DNA of 64,000 nucleotides from Nocardia stercoris (GTDB lineage: Bacteria > Actinomycetota > Actinomycetes > Mycobacteriales > Mycobacteriaceae): positions 1 through 64,000 of the forward strand of contig NZ_RFFH01000018.1 of NCBI RefSeq assembly GCF_003696265.1, written 5' to 3'. Shown here piece after piece: positions 8,806-17,664 of the stretch (positions within the stretch are counted from its first letter, which is position 1; every line of letters begins with the position of its first letter). The notes under the pieces were generated by a model that searched no databases, was not told the DNA's origin, and was given only the letters and a program-made list of their open reading frames with translations. Position numbers and translations under genes: made by a program.

Positions 8806-10140
8806 ATGACCGACGACGCTCGGGTACCACTCGCTACGCTCCGACGGATCGCCGTCGCGGGCGGCATCGGTACCGTCATCGAGTACTACGACTTCTTCAT
8901 CTTCGCCACTGCGGCTGCACTGGTCTTCCCGAAGGTGTTCTTCCCCGCGCTCGGCTCCGCAGCCGGCACGACGGCGGCCTTCGCGACCCTGGGCGTAGCC
9001 TTCGTGGCCCGGCCCGTCGGCTCGGTCCTGTTCGGCCACTTCGGAGATCGCCTGGGCCGCAAGCGAACTCTGGTCGCGACCTTGCTCACCATGGGGCTGG
9101 CCACCGCCGCCGTCGGTCTCATGCCGACCGCGAGCCGGATCGGCATGATCGCACCGATCCTGGTGGTGGCGTTGCGATTCCTGCAAGGCCTCGCCGTCGG
9201 CGGTGAGTGGGCGGGCGCCACCCTCATGGCCGCCGAGAACGCGCCGGTGGCCCGCCGCGGATTCTGGTCGGTGTTCGGGTCGTTCGGCGGTTCGGTCGGA
9301 CTGGTACTCGCGAGCTGTACCTTCCTCGTCACCGGCGCCACCATGTCCGAACAGGCATTCGACGAGGTCGGGTGGCGGATACCGTTTCTGTCCAGTCTGC
9401 TGCTGGTCGGGATCGGCTTGGTCGTGCGGCTCCGCATCGAGGAAACGGCGGTGTTCACTGAGGAAGCCGCCCGGCGCGGCACCGCGCCCGTCCCGCTCGC
9501 CGAGGCGATCCGGCGGCAGCCGCGGGAGGTGCTGTTCGCCTGCGGTCTGCTGGTGATGGTCTTCGCCTTCTACTACATCGCGGTCAGCTACTTCCTCACC
9601 TACGGCACCTCCCATCTTCGGCTGAGCCGGACCACTGTACTGGCCCTGAGCCTCGTGCCCGCGACCATGTTCGGGGTCTCGATGGCCGCCAGCGCATGGC
9701 TGTCGGACCGGATCGGGCGCAAACGAATCATCGTGGCAGCCAACCTGATCGCCGTGCCGTGGGCGCTGGTTCTGTTCCCGGTGGTGGAGGCCGGCGGCGT
9801 GATCACCTACTGCGTGTGCGCGACCGTCACCGTGGCGATCGCGGGCATCGCCTACGGCCCGATCGGCGCGTTCCTGCCGGAGTTGTTCGCCACCCGTTAC
9901 CGCTACACGGCCAGCGGTGCGACCTACAACGCGGCCGGCATTCTCGGTGCCGCGATCCCGCCGGTGATCGCCGCTCCGATCATGGATTCCTACGGCAGCC
10001 TTGCTTTCGGCGGCTTCCTCGCCGTCCTCTGCCTGATCAGTCTGGTGTCGATTCTCGCGCTTCCCGACAACCGGCACGTCCGGATGGACGGCGGAGCGTC
10101 AGCGACCGAATCCGATTCCGGCACAGTGACAGCCGTCTGA
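8806..10140 (+). CDS. MFS transporter of the metabolite:H+ symporter (MHS) family
   Basis: A 444-residue inner-membrane protein with about 12 hydrophobic segments. The N-terminal GTVIEYYDFFIF and the loop-2 motif GHFGDRLGRKRTL are typical of MHS carriers (shikimate, proline, 2-oxoglutarate, dicarboxylates), which import organic acids with protons. A second DRIGRKR loop marks the repeat half. ATG 8806 was chosen because the family N-terminus begins here; upstream frame lacks similarity and contains the promoter tract. It is transcribed divergently from the AcoR-like regulator, so that regulator may control it. A strong hairpin follows. Confidence 0.9.
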   Translation: MTDDARVPLATLRRIAVAGGIGTVIEYYDFFIFATAAALVFPKVFFPALGSAAGTTAAFATLGVAFVARPVGSVLFGHFGDRLGRKRTLVATLLTMGLATAAVGLMPTASRIGMIAPILVVALRFLQGLAVGGEWAGATLMAAENAPVARRGFWSVFGSFGGSVGLVLASCTFLVTGATMSEQAFDEVGWRIPFLSSLLLVGIGLVVRLRIEETAVFTEEAARRGTAPVPLAEAIRRQPREVLFACGLLVMVFAFYYIAVSYFLTYGTSHLRLSRTTVLALSLVPATMFGVSMAASAWLSDRIGRKRIIVAANLIAVPWALVLFPVVEAGGVITYCVCATVTVAIAGIAYGPIGAFLPELFATRYRYTASGATYNAAGILGAAIPPVIAAPIMDSYGSLAFGGFLAVLCLISLVSILALPDNRHVRMDGGASATESDSGTVTAV

Positions 10141-10155
10141 CCCGGAGCTGATGTT

Positions 10156-10188
10156 CGCGCGGTGAGCGGCCCCGCCGCGCACCGCGCG
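10156..10188 (+). terminator. Hairpin after the MHS transporter
   Basis: CGCGCGGTG pairs with CACCGCGCG, and an inner GCGGC/GCCGC extends the stem. The whole is about 14 bp with a one-base internal mismatch and a CCC loop. No T tract, as is common in actinomycetes. Confidence 0.6.
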
Positions 10189-10254
10189 ATCACTGCATTG
10201 CCCACATGAATGGCGTTGGCGCAGTTCACTATTCAGCCTCGATCGAGTCGGTCA

Positions 10255-10274
10255 GTGTCCAGATCCTTGGACGT
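10255..10274. promoter_or_regulatory. Motif 2 dyad upstream of propeller gene 1
   Basis: Reads GTGTCC-AGATCCTT-GGACGT, 92 bases before ATG 10367. It matches the consensus in all but two positions of the right arm. Confidence 0.65.
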
Positions 10275-10366
10275 TCGGAACCGGATCCGCTTCCTACAGT
10301 TGGCATCGCTCCAGCCCAGCGGTCTCCCGATCCGCTGGCACCGCTTGACCGAAAGTCTTTGTCACA

Positions 10367-11506
10367 ATGCTGAATTCGAACACCGTCACACGGGCGCGCC
10401 AACGTCTGCACCGCGCCACGATCACCCTGGCCACCGTAGCCGCCGCTTGCCTGACCGCCTCGTGTCCGGGCGCAAGCGCAGCGCCCGCCGCACCACAATT
10501 CGTACTCGTAGGCGGCACCGTCTCCGGAAACATCGCGGTGCTGCGCGTTGGCTCCGACGGGTCGCTGTCGAAGGTCTCGGGCTCCCCGTTCGCCAGTGGC
10601 ACGGGCGTGTTGTCGTTGGCGATGGCACCCGACGGCCGCACCGTCTACGCCACCCAGGCGCTGGGCTCGGCGGCCGATGGATACAAGATCGACGACAACG
10701 GCCTGCTGCACGAGATTCCGGGCGCGAAGGCATCCCTCGACGGCCCGCCGATCACCGGCGCGCTCAGCCCGGACGGCACGCAGTACTACGTAGCCGTCGG
10801 CGGATTCCCCGGGCACATCAGCTCATTCGCCGTATCGGCGACCGGCACTCTGTCCCCCGAAGGACAGACGCAAGTCCCCGGCATGAGCGCGCTGACCATG
10901 GTGACCGTCGACCCGAGCAACCACTTCGTGCGCGTCACCGACTATCTCGACGGCAATCTGCAGAGTTTCGCGGTCGGCACCGGCGGAAAACTGACCCCGA
11001 TCGGTTCGGTTCCCACCGGTGGCGGACCGAACAATCCGGGATACACCCCGGACGGCAAATTCGTGTACGTCAGCCACGAACTCGCCAGTGAGATACGCGG
11101 TTACGCAATCGGCCCCGACGGCAAACTGACGCCCACACCAGGATCCCCGTACCCGGCCGGCCAGATGACCCACGGTGCGCAGATCACCAGCGACGGTCAT
11201 CGCCTCTATGTTCCCGAGGCGGCCAGCGGTGACGTGCGCGGATATTCGATCGCGACCGACGGTAGCCTGACTCCGCTCGCGGGATCGCCCTATCACGTAC
11301 CTGGCGCGCTCGCCATGCCCGGGCAGGTACTACTCAGCTCCGATGAACGGCATCTGTACGTCGCCGACGTCCTCACCACGCACATCACCACCATCGTCCA
11401 TACTTTCGATGTCTCGGCGGACGGCAGCTTGCGGCCATCGGCGCTACCCGACATCGACGCCGGTGTGGTCATGTCGGACGGACCGGTACTGGTGAAAACC
11501 CACTAG
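10367..11506 (+). CDS. Secreted seven-bladed beta-propeller protein (lactonase family)
   Basis: A 379-residue protein. Residues 1-38 form a signal peptide: basic start, hydrophobic core LATVAAACLTA, small residues before APAAP. A Cys in the core region leaves a lipoprotein possible but poorly matched. The rest is repeated blades carrying phrases such as SPDG, RTVYA, LSPEG and LTPTPGSPYP, as in the 6-phosphogluconolactonase-like/YncE-like propellers (PF10282 type). A lactone-hydrolysing role is a family inference, not proven. It is paralogous to 40494-41651 (also exported) and more distantly to 56333-57448. Motif 2 lies about 90 bases upstream. It converges on the GntR gene across a large hairpin. 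Confidence 0.85.
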   Translation: MLNSNTVTRARQRLHRATITLATVAAACLTASCPGASAAPAAPQFVLVGGTVSGNIAVLRVGSDGSLSKVSGSPFASGTGVLSLAMAPDGRTVYATQALGSAADGYKIDDNGLLHEIPGAKASLDGPPITGALSPDGTQYYVAVGGFPGHISSFAVSATGTLSPEGQTQVPGMSALTMVTVDPSNHFVRVTDYLDGNLQSFAVGTGGKLTPIGSVPTGGGPNNPGYTPDGKFVYVSHELASEIRGYAIGPDGKLTPTPGSPYPAGQMTHGAQITSDGHRLYVPEAASGDVRGYSIATDGSLTPLAGSPYHVPGALAMPGQVLLSSDERHLYVADVLTTHITTIVHTFDVSADGSLRPSALPDIDAGVVMSDGPVLVKTH

Positions 11507-11556
11507 ATCCACCGGCTTCCGAGCCTGGTCACAGTTCCATGGCCCGCTGTCACCAT

Positions 11557-11604
11557 TGATGCCGGTCGCCCGCAACCGATCCGGTTGACGAGCGACCGGC
11601 ATCA
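11557..11604. terminator. Bidirectional hairpin between propeller gene 1 and GntR
   Basis: A perfect 13-bp outer stem (TGATGCCGGTCGC with its complement at 11592-11604) encloses a second stem CAACCG/CGGTTG at 11573-11587. It sits between convergent genes. Confidence 0.65.
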
Positions 11605-11629
11605 CTGTCCGGCGAGCTGTGATCGCCTG

Positions 11630-12379
11630 CTACGCAGTCGACTTGGCTTGGTCCGACCAGAGTCCCTGCCGCTCCAGCATGGCGATGAGTTCGTCGGCAC
11701 CGGACATGATGTGGTCCCGCATCAGCGTTCCCGCCGCCTTGCCACGGCGTTTCTGCAGGGCCTCCAGGATGGCCGGGTGATCGCGCAATGTCTCCTCGGT
11801 GTGGCCCTCGATCGCCCCGTAGAAGCGGTTCGGCAGCTGTTTCACCACCGACCCCAGCAGCATCGCCAGCCGCCGCGAGTCCGCCGCGAGATTCACCGTG
11901 CGATGAAACTCGTGCCCCAGCGCCACAATTCGCTCCGAATCCGCATCCGACGCCGCTTCCTGCTCGTGCTGCGCGATCAGGTCCGCCAGATGCTGCAACT
12001 GCCGCTCGGAGATGTTCTTCGCTGCCCGCCCGGCCAACTCGGCGGCCAAGGTCGCCTGGACCCAGAACAAGTCCCGCACATCCTGACGGCTGAACGCCGA
12101 CACCATGAATCCGCGCCGCGGGACCAGTTCGACGAAGCCCTCACCGCTGAGCAGCAACAGCCCCTCGCGCACCGGCGTGTTACTGACCCCCATGGCCTCC
12201 GCGATCGGCTCCGTCCGCAGGAAATCCCCGGGGCGGACCCGGCCCGAGATGATCAGCTCCCGGACATAGCCCGCGACATCCTCGGAGAGTTGCTGCCGCT
12301 GCGTGCCGGAGCTGCGCGGCAAGCCTCGCATCGTTGCGTCCATGGCGGCTCGATCCCTTCCAGTAGGCTTCTTACGCAT
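11630..12379 (-). CDS. GntR-family regulator, FCD (FadR) subfamily
   Basis: A 249-residue DNA-binding protein. The winged helix is at about 25-90 (EPIAEAMGVSNTPVREGLLLL, then GFVELVPRRGFMV), followed by an all-helical FCD ligand domain with the metal/ligand residues of HEFHRTVN and the late RDH. Such regulators usually bind an organic acid or acyl-CoA and repress neighbouring catabolic genes. ATG 12379 is preceded by GAGGC. A 6-bp dyad overlaps the start codon (12374-12393), a likely autoregulatory site. It lies 51 bases downstream of the CoA transferase on the same strand, so they are probably co-transcribed. Confidence 0.92.
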   Translation of the reverse strand: MRKKPTGRDRAAMDATMRGLPRSSGTQRQQLSEDVAGYVRELIISGRVRPGDFLRTEPIAEAMGVSNTPVREGLLLLSGEGFVELVPRRGFMVSAFSRQDVRDLFWVQATLAAELAGRAAKNISERQLQHLADLIAQHEQEAASDADSERIVALGHEFHRTVNLAADSRRLAMLLGSVVKQLPNRFYGAIEGHTEETLRDHPAILEALQKRRGKAAGTLMRDHIMSGADELIAMLERQGLWSDQAKSTA

Positions 12380-12393
12380 TATGCCTCATGCGT
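12374..12393. promoter_or_regulatory. Dyad over the GntR start codon
   Basis: ACGCAT-TATGCCTC-ATGCGT: perfect 6-bp arms, 8-base spacer, overlapping ATG 12379 and its ribosome binding site. GntR proteins commonly bind such sites to repress themselves. Confidence 0.5.
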
Positions 12394-12430
12394 AGCGCCC
12401 AACCGGACGAGCGACCTACTGGGGCCTGGG

Positions 12431-13615
12431 TCAGGACTCGGCAGGATCGTCGAGGAAGAGCACGCCCGCGGCGACCAACGCATCGATCCGGTCGTCGGTG
12501 TAGACCTCGGCGCTGACGGCGCGGCTATCGGAGCCGACGCGCGGGGCTACGCCACGGCGGTCCGGCCGGGTGCCGCCGAAGCGCCACGGGGGCCGCAGGA
12601 CGGCCAGCTCGTCCGGCTGGGTTTCGACCAGGTCGAGCCAGCGGACCTGCTCGTGGGCCAAGTAGCCGGACATGGTCAGGACCGGCGCGAACGGCACATC
12701 ATGAGCGGTCAACACCCGATCCCAGTGCTGGACCGGATGTTTCGCGAATTCCGCCTCGACGATCTCGGCGAGCTCGAAGTAGGCGGCCTCGCGGGGGCGG
12801 TACTCGGCGAAACGCGGATCGGTGAGCAGATCCTCCCGCTGCATCGCGAGACACAGTGCGCGCCAGAACTTCTGCGAGGACGACAGGTGAATTGCCAGAT
12901 ACTCCCCCGTGGCCGTGCGCACGCAGAAGTTCTGCGCCTGCGGGTGGCGGCTCTGCCGGCTCGGGTCGGCGCCCAGCTCGAACAGCTGCGAGATGCCGTC
13001 CGCGGTGAGGGTGCTGACCGCCTCCATGATCGAGGTCTCCAGATGCTGACCGGTGCCGGTGCGCAGGCGGCCGACCAGCGCGGCCAGCACACCGGTCGCC
13101 GTCGCCAGGCCGGTCACCAGATCGGCACACAGCCCGCCGGCCAGCTGCGGATGTCCTTCATCGCCGAACAATGAGTACAGGCCGCCGAAAGCGTGGCCGA
13201 TGGTGTCGTAGGCGGGGCGGTCGGCCAGCGGGCCACCGGATCCGAAGCCGGTCACCGAGCCGTACACCAAGTCCGGGCGCAGCGCTCGGCAGTCCTGCGG
13301 ACCCAGGCCCATCGCGGCCAGCTTGCCGGGCCGCAGGTTCTCGAGAACCACGTCGAACCGCGGGATCAGCGCCTTGACCAGGTCGATGCCCTCCGGCCGC
13401 TTGAGATCGACCGACAGGCTGCGCTTGCCGGTGTTGTACTGCCGGAAGTACGGACTGCCGTCGTTCTGGTGGCGCCGGAAGTCCTCACCGGTCCGCGGCT
13501 TCTCGACCTTCACCACCTCGGCGCCCAGCGCGCACAGCATCGAGGTGGCGAACGGCAGGGAGATATACCCGCCGATCTCCAGAATCCGGATACCGGCGAG
13601 CGGTTTGTGCTGCAT
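12431..13615 (-). CDS. Class III (CaiB/BaiF) CoA transferase
   Basis: A 394-residue enzyme that moves CoA between carboxylic acids through an enzyme-bound anhydride. Landmarks are the N-terminal LAGIRILEIGGYISLPFATS, LGAEVVKVEKP, NTGKRSLSVDLKRPEG, LENLRPGKLAAMGLG, and PAYDTIGHAFGG with the Asp expected as nucleophile. ATG 13615 follows GGAGGT at ideal spacing; the longer frame to 13690 is not family-like. Divergent from the MmgE/PrpD gene; the gap contains a motif 1 tract and a 15-bp inverted repeat. The GntR gene follows. Substrate unknown. One of four CaiB-superfamily proteins in the window. Confidence 0.92.
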   Translation of the reverse strand: MQHKPLAGIRILEIGGYISLPFATSMLCALGAEVVKVEKPRTGEDFRRHQNDGSPYFRQYNTGKRSLSVDLKRPEGIDLVKALIPRFDVVLENLRPGKLAAMGLGPQDCRALRPDLVYGSVTGFGSGGPLADRPAYDTIGHAFGGLYSLFGDEGHPQLAGGLCADLVTGLATATGVLAALVGRLRTGTGQHLETSIMEAVSTLTADGISQLFELGADPSRQSRHPQAQNFCVRTATGEYLAIHLSSSQKFWRALCLAMQREDLLTDPRFAEYRPREAAYFELAEIVEAEFAKHPVQHWDRVLTAHDVPFAPVLTMSGYLAHEQVRWLDLVETQPDELAVLRPPWRFGGTRPDRRGVAPRVGSDSRAVSAEVYTDDRIDALVAAGVLFLDDPAES

Positions 13616-13683
13616 GGACTGACCTCCACGGACCAACTGAGCGAATCTTGTGCGTGGCCGAGACCGCATCGATCTCGATTCAC

Positions 13684-13731
13684 GAGTCACATCCCGTCTC
13701 GTCGACGTATGCGAGCGACGGGATGTGACTC
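13684..13731. promoter_or_regulatory. Perfect 15-bp inverted repeat in the CoA transferase/PrpD divergent promoter
   Basis: GAGTCACATCCCGTC (13684-13698) is exactly repeated as its complement at 13717-13731, 18 bases apart. An inner CTCG/CGAG overlaps the left arm. The right arm abuts the motif 1 tract. It could be an operator for the local GntR or a hairpin in the CoA transferase leader. Confidence 0.6.
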
Positions 13732-13746
13732 ACAATATATTATATA
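13732..13746 (+). promoter_or_regulatory. Motif 1 A/T tract in the CoA transferase/PrpD divergent promoter
   Basis: ACAATATATTATATA, 75 bases before ATG 13822 and 117 bases from the CoA transferase start on the other strand. Confidence 0.65.
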
Positions 13747-13821
13747 CTTCATATGAACCCGATCACGTGGCCTCCCGATCCCCTGGGCTGCCGCGTATCC
13801 CGCCGATCGAAAGACGCCGTT

Positions 13822-15216
13822 ATGCAGCATGTCCCTCCGCTCGAGGCAGCGGTCGCAGACTTCGTGACCGACCTCGAGCACGACGCGATCCCGCCGGCAG
13901 CACTCGACGGCGCGTGGCGGCTCATCCAAGACCAGCTGGCGGTGCAGATCGGTTGCGCTGCTCTGCCGTGGAGCCGCGCGGTACTGGAGCTGACCCGAGC
14001 CACCCACGCACCCGGACGCGCCCATGTCACCGTCGACGGGGACGCCATGAGCGCGGCCGACGCGGCCTTCGTCAACGCCACCTACGGCCATGGCTTCGAG
14101 TACGACGACGCGCACCGGGCCAGCTCGTCGCATCCCGGCAGCTGTGTGGTGTCGGCGGCGCTCGCTCTCGGCGAGGAACTGGGCTGCACCATGCGCGAGG
14201 TGGTCACCGGCGTCGTGGCCGGATACGAGGCGTACACCCGCCTGGGCGTCTTGGCAGCGCCCGACCTGCTCGAACGCGGCTTCCACCCACACGCCGTCCT
14301 GTCCACCTTCGGCGCGGCCGCGGTGGCGGCACGGATGAGGGGATTCGACGCCGAGCGCACGCTGCACGCCCTGTCGATCGCGTTCAGTCACTGCTCGGGC
14401 ACCACGGAGTACACCTCCACCGGCGGGTCGGTGAAGCGCCTGCACGCCGGCATCGGCACGCGCAACGGGCTGCGGGCCGCGGAGCTGGCAGCGGCCGGAA
14501 TCACCGGCCCCACCACATTCCTCAGCGGCGCGAAGGGATTCTTCCGCGTCTTCGCCGGGCGCGACGCTGGCGCGGACGCCGTGGACCTGCTGGATTCGGC
14601 CGCCGACTTCCAGATCACCCGCGTCTGGATCAAGCCGTACTGCTGCTGCGGGATCAACCACGCCTATATCGACGGCGCCCGCCGCGTGGCCGCCCGTGCG
14701 GGGGAGATCACGGCGGTCCGGCTCGCCATCCAGACCGGCGGCAATCTGATCGTCGGCAACCGCAACGCCAATGCCTATGCGCCGCAGACCATCGAGCACC
14801 TGCAGTACAGCCTGCCGTTCCAATTCGCACTGTCCGCGCTGGGCCTCGGCAACGGCTTCACCACCCACCACGACTACCTGACCGGCCGACTGGACCTCTC
14901 CCCCGGATCCCCCGCCGCCGACCTGGCCGGTCGCGTCCGGATCGAGGTCGACGCGGACCTCGACACCGAATACGCCGGCCGCTGGGTCGGCGATCTGACC
15001 GTCAGCTATGCCGACGGCACCACCGATCATCTGTTCGTCGACAATCCTGCCGGCACTGCCGAAAACCCTTTGTCCCCAGCTGACTTCGATGCCAAGTTCC
15101 GCGACCTCACCGTGGCGGCGCTGGGGGCCGACCGCGCCGAGACCCTGTTGGACACCCTGGCCGCCGGCGACACGTCCATGCCCGTGGACGAGTTCACGGC
15201 GCTGCTGCGCAACTAG
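13822..15216 (+). CDS. MmgE/PrpD family protein (first copy)
   Basis: A 464-residue member of the 2-methylcitrate dehydratase superfamily, whose members also include cis-aconitate decarboxylases and iminodisuccinate epimerases. Typical segments are DQLAVQIGCAA, NATYGHGFEYDDAHR, the SSHPGS stretch, the helix TFGAAAVAARMRGFD, and KPYCCCGINHAYID, which replaces the usual KPYP.C motif. Reaction unknown: hydration/dehydration or decarboxylation of a tricarboxylic or branched dicarboxylic acid is plausible. ATG 13822 was chosen over ATG 13753, whose extra 23 residues are not family-like, though 13753 sits directly after the A/T tract. Second copy at 34694-36115. Confidence 0.88.
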   Translation: MQHVPPLEAAVADFVTDLEHDAIPPAALDGAWRLIQDQLAVQIGCAALPWSRAVLELTRATHAPGRAHVTVDGDAMSAADAAFVNATYGHGFEYDDAHRASSSHPGSCVVSAALALGEELGCTMREVVTGVVAGYEAYTRLGVLAAPDLLERGFHPHAVLSTFGAAAVAARMRGFDAERTLHALSIAFSHCSGTTEYTSTGGSVKRLHAGIGTRNGLRAAELAAAGITGPTTFLSGAKGFFRVFAGRDAGADAVDLLDSAADFQITRVWIKPYCCCGINHAYIDGARRVAARAGEITAVRLAIQTGGNLIVGNRNANAYAPQTIEHLQYSLPFQFALSALGLGNGFTTHHDYLTGRLDLSPGSPAADLAGRVRIEVDADLDTEYAGRWVGDLTVSYADGTTDHLFVDNPAGTAENPLSPADFDAKFRDLTVAALGADRAETLLDTLAAGDTSMPVDEFTALLRN

Positions 15217-15306
15217 CCCGGAGGCGAGGCACGTCAAGCCACACCGCCCGCGCTAGTATTTGCCATCCAGTAGCTGTGCGCGGTAGATCGGCGGTGTCGG
15301 AGACCG

Positions 15307-16389
15307 GTGGGCGAATCAGAGGTAGCAACGAGGCGTGCCGTTACCGCTTGGTGGAACGATCCGCTGGACTATCGGTGGCTGATTCGAACCCTCGAGCGGC
15401 GCGGCGTGTTGCCTCCGGTGAAACCGGTCGTGGCGACGGCGGGTTTCGGAATGACCGTGATCGCGGCACTGAATTGGTCGGCGGCACATCACGCGCTGGC
15501 TGTGGTGCTGATCGTCGATATGGTGGTCGGCCTGCTGTGGGGCGTGTACTGGACGGTCGGGCCGTGGCCGGGTGAGCGCACGTCGCTGGCCCTGATGGCC
15601 CTCGCCGATGGCTTGATCGGCGCCAGCACCCTCGTGGACACGTGGGGCTTCTTCGGTTCGCTGAGTGTGCTCGGGCTGATCGCCGTCGGCGGATATCTGA
15701 CCGTCTTCCACGGTCCGCGGATCCTGATCGCGCACGCCGGATGGTCGCTGGCGGTGATCGTGCCAGTGTCCGGGTACCGCATGATGAGCGAAGGTGGCGG
15801 CAATATCGCCTGGCTGTCGGCCATGATGATGATGGGCGGCCTGACAGCGGGCCTGCTGCCCACTATCCATTTCTGCTGCTGGGGCTTGCGCGTCGATGCC
15901 ATGACCGATCCACTGACCGGACTGCTCAACCGTCGTGGTCTGGACTGCTACGTTTCGCGATGGTTAGGCCCGCACGATCACGACCCCGTCACCGTGCTGA
16001 CCGTCGACGTCGACCGGTTCAAGGCGGTGAACGACACCCTCGGGCACGCGGAAGGCGACCGCCTGCTGACCCGAATCGCGGCCTGTCTGCGCGCCGAACG
16101 ACCACCCGGCGCCGTGGTCGCCCGCACCGGCGGAGAGGAGTTCGTCGTCGCCGCCCAGGTGAGTCCGGCGGCCGCGGCCGGCGAGGCCGACCGGGTCCGC
16201 CGTGCGATCGAGCGGGCCGTCGAGCCGGTAACCGTCAGCGTCGGAGTGGCGGCCGCCGAGCGGCGCTCACCGGGGTGGAATTTCGCCACCTTGCTGCACA
16301 ATTCCGATCTTGCGATGTACCGCGCGAAGCAGGCCGGCGGAAACACGATCTGGCTGAGCGATGGCCGGTCTCCGGCCGGCGAGGACTGA
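15307..16389 (+). CDS. Membrane-bound GGDEF diguanylate cyclase
   Basis: A 360-residue protein with six or so hydrophobic segments (about residues 43-195) followed by a GGDEF domain (about 205-350). The signature is RTGGEEFVVA near 273, the active form, so it probably makes cyclic di-GMP. LTVDVDRFKAVNDTLGH supplies the metal Asp. No RxxD inhibitory site is visible five residues before GGEEF. The GTG start at 15307 is supported by GGAG just upstream and by family length. It ends 35 bases from the convergent thiolase and has no clear link to the catabolic genes. Confidence 0.88.
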   Translation: MGESEVATRRAVTAWWNDPLDYRWLIRTLERRGVLPPVKPVVATAGFGMTVIAALNWSAAHHALAVVLIVDMVVGLLWGVYWTVGPWPGERTSLALMALADGLIGASTLVDTWGFFGSLSVLGLIAVGGYLTVFHGPRILIAHAGWSLAVIVPVSGYRMMSEGGGNIAWLSAMMMMGGLTAGLLPTIHFCCWGLRVDAMTDPLTGLLNRRGLDCYVSRWLGPHDHDPVTVLTVDVDRFKAVNDTLGHAEGDRLLTRIAACLRAERPPGAVVARTGGEEFVVAAQVSPAAAAGEADRVRRAIERAVEPVTVSVGVAAAERRSPGWNFATLLHNSDLAMYRAKQAGGNTIWLSDGRSPAGED

Positions 16390-16424
16390 CAGAATTCGCG
16401 TCACAGCCCTCGCCGGCCGGGAAC

Positions 16425-17645
16425 TCAGGCGGTCTCGAACGTGGCCGCCAGGCCCTGGCCGCCACCGATGCACATGGTCGCCAGGCCGCGGGACAGGCCG
16501 CGGCGCTTCAGTTCGTGCAGCAGCGTGGTGACCATGCGGGCGCCGGTCGCGCCGATGGGATGGCCGAGGGAGATGCCGGAACCATTGACATTCAAGCGGT
16601 CCTGATCCTTCCAGCCCCAGCCCTCGAGCACGGCCAGGACCTGGACGGCGAACGCCTCGTTCAGCTCCACCAGGTCCATCGACTCCAGCAGCGCGGTGGT
16701 GTCGGTGCCCAGGCGCGCGGCCAGGCGGGCGACGGCGGGGACCGGTCCGATCCCCATCCTGGACGGTTCGCAGCCGGCGGCTGCCCAGCCGGTGAGGAAG
16801 CCGATCGGTTCCAGGCCGAGAGCGTCGAGCTGGTCCTCGGCGACCACCAGCATCCCGGCGGCGGCGTCGTTCTGCTGCGCGGCATTACCCGCGGTGACGG
16901 TGCCACCCGGGGTGACCGGGCGCAGCTTCGCCAGCGTGTCCGGCGTGGAGTCCGGACGGACACCCTCGTCGGCGCTGAACACCACGGGGTCGCCCTTGCG
17001 CTGCGGAACAGTCACGGGCACAACCTCGTCGGCGAATCGTCCCGCAGCCCAGGCCGCGGCGGCACGCCGATGACTCTGTGCCGCAAAGACATCCGCGGCT
17101 TCCCGGCCCAGACCGTAGTCTGCGGCGAGATTCTCGGCGGTCTCGATCATGCCGGAGATCTTGCCGAAACGCTGCTCGGGCTGTGAGCGTTCGCGGCCGC
17201 GGTCCAGGCGGTCGTAGAGGCGGACGGTGCCGGCGCGGGCGCCCCAGCGGGTCGCGGTCGAGTAGTACTCGATGCGGCTCATGGACTCCACGCCGCCGGC
17301 CAGCACGGCGTCGGCGGCGCCGGTCTGCACCATCATCGCGGCGGTGATCAGGGCCTGCAGCCCGCCACCACACCGGCGGTCCAGCTGCATTCCGGCCACC
17401 GAGATCGGCAGGCCCGCGTGCAGGGCCAGCCAGCGGCCGACACACGGCACCTCGGAATTGGCGTAGGACTGCGCGAACACCACGTCGTCGATGCGCTCGG
17501 GGTCGATGCCCGAGCGCTGTACGACCGCCCGCACCACTGTGGCGCCGAGATCCTCGACGGGCACGTCCCGTAGCGATCCGCCGAAGGCCCCGACGGGGGT
17601 GCGGGTGGGTGCCACCAGCGCGGCACGACGGAGGGAGGAAGTCAT
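16425..17645 (-). CDS. Thiolase (acetyl-CoA acetyltransferase family)
   Basis: A 406-residue thiolase. The acylated Cys is Cys92 in LDRRCGGGLQAL. The C-terminal catalytic motifs NVNGSGISLGHPIGATGAR and MCIGGGQGLA carry the His and second Cys, and LVELNEAFAVQ supplies the NEAF motif, so it looks fully active. It cleaves 3-oxoacyl-CoA to acetyl- or propionyl-CoA plus a shortened acyl-CoA. ATG 17645 was chosen by N-terminal match; its ribosome binding site is weak. It starts 19 bases after the acyl-CoA dehydrogenase stop and so forms a two-gene operon with it. Confidence 0.93.
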   Translation of the reverse strand: MTSSLRRAALVAPTRTPVGAFGGSLRDVPVEDLGATVVRAVVQRSGIDPERIDDVVFAQSYANSEVPCVGRWLALHAGLPISVAGMQLDRRCGGGLQALITAAMMVQTGAADAVLAGGVESMSRIEYYSTATRWGARAGTVRLYDRLDRGRERSQPEQRFGKISGMIETAENLAADYGLGREAADVFAAQSHRRAAAAWAAGRFADEVVPVTVPQRKGDPVVFSADEGVRPDSTPDTLAKLRPVTPGGTVTAGNAAQQNDAAAGMLVVAEDQLDALGLEPIGFLTGWAAAGCEPSRMGIGPVPAVARLAARLGTDTTALLESMDLVELNEAFAVQVLAVLEGWGWKDQDRLNVNGSGISLGHPIGATGARMVTTLLHELKRRGLSRGLATMCIGGGQGLAATFETA

Positions 17646-17664
17646 GGTCGAAATTCCAATCCGG

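Noticed and set aside
8758..10077. 439-residue minus-strand frame opposite the MHS transporter
   Set aside because: Composition is charged and repetitive (His, Arg, Gly, Asp); the plus-strand 12-helix transporter is clearly the real gene.
13650..15083. 477-residue frame overlapping the first PrpD gene
   Set aside because: Arg/Pro-rich frame shifted relative to an obvious PrpD protein; no motif.
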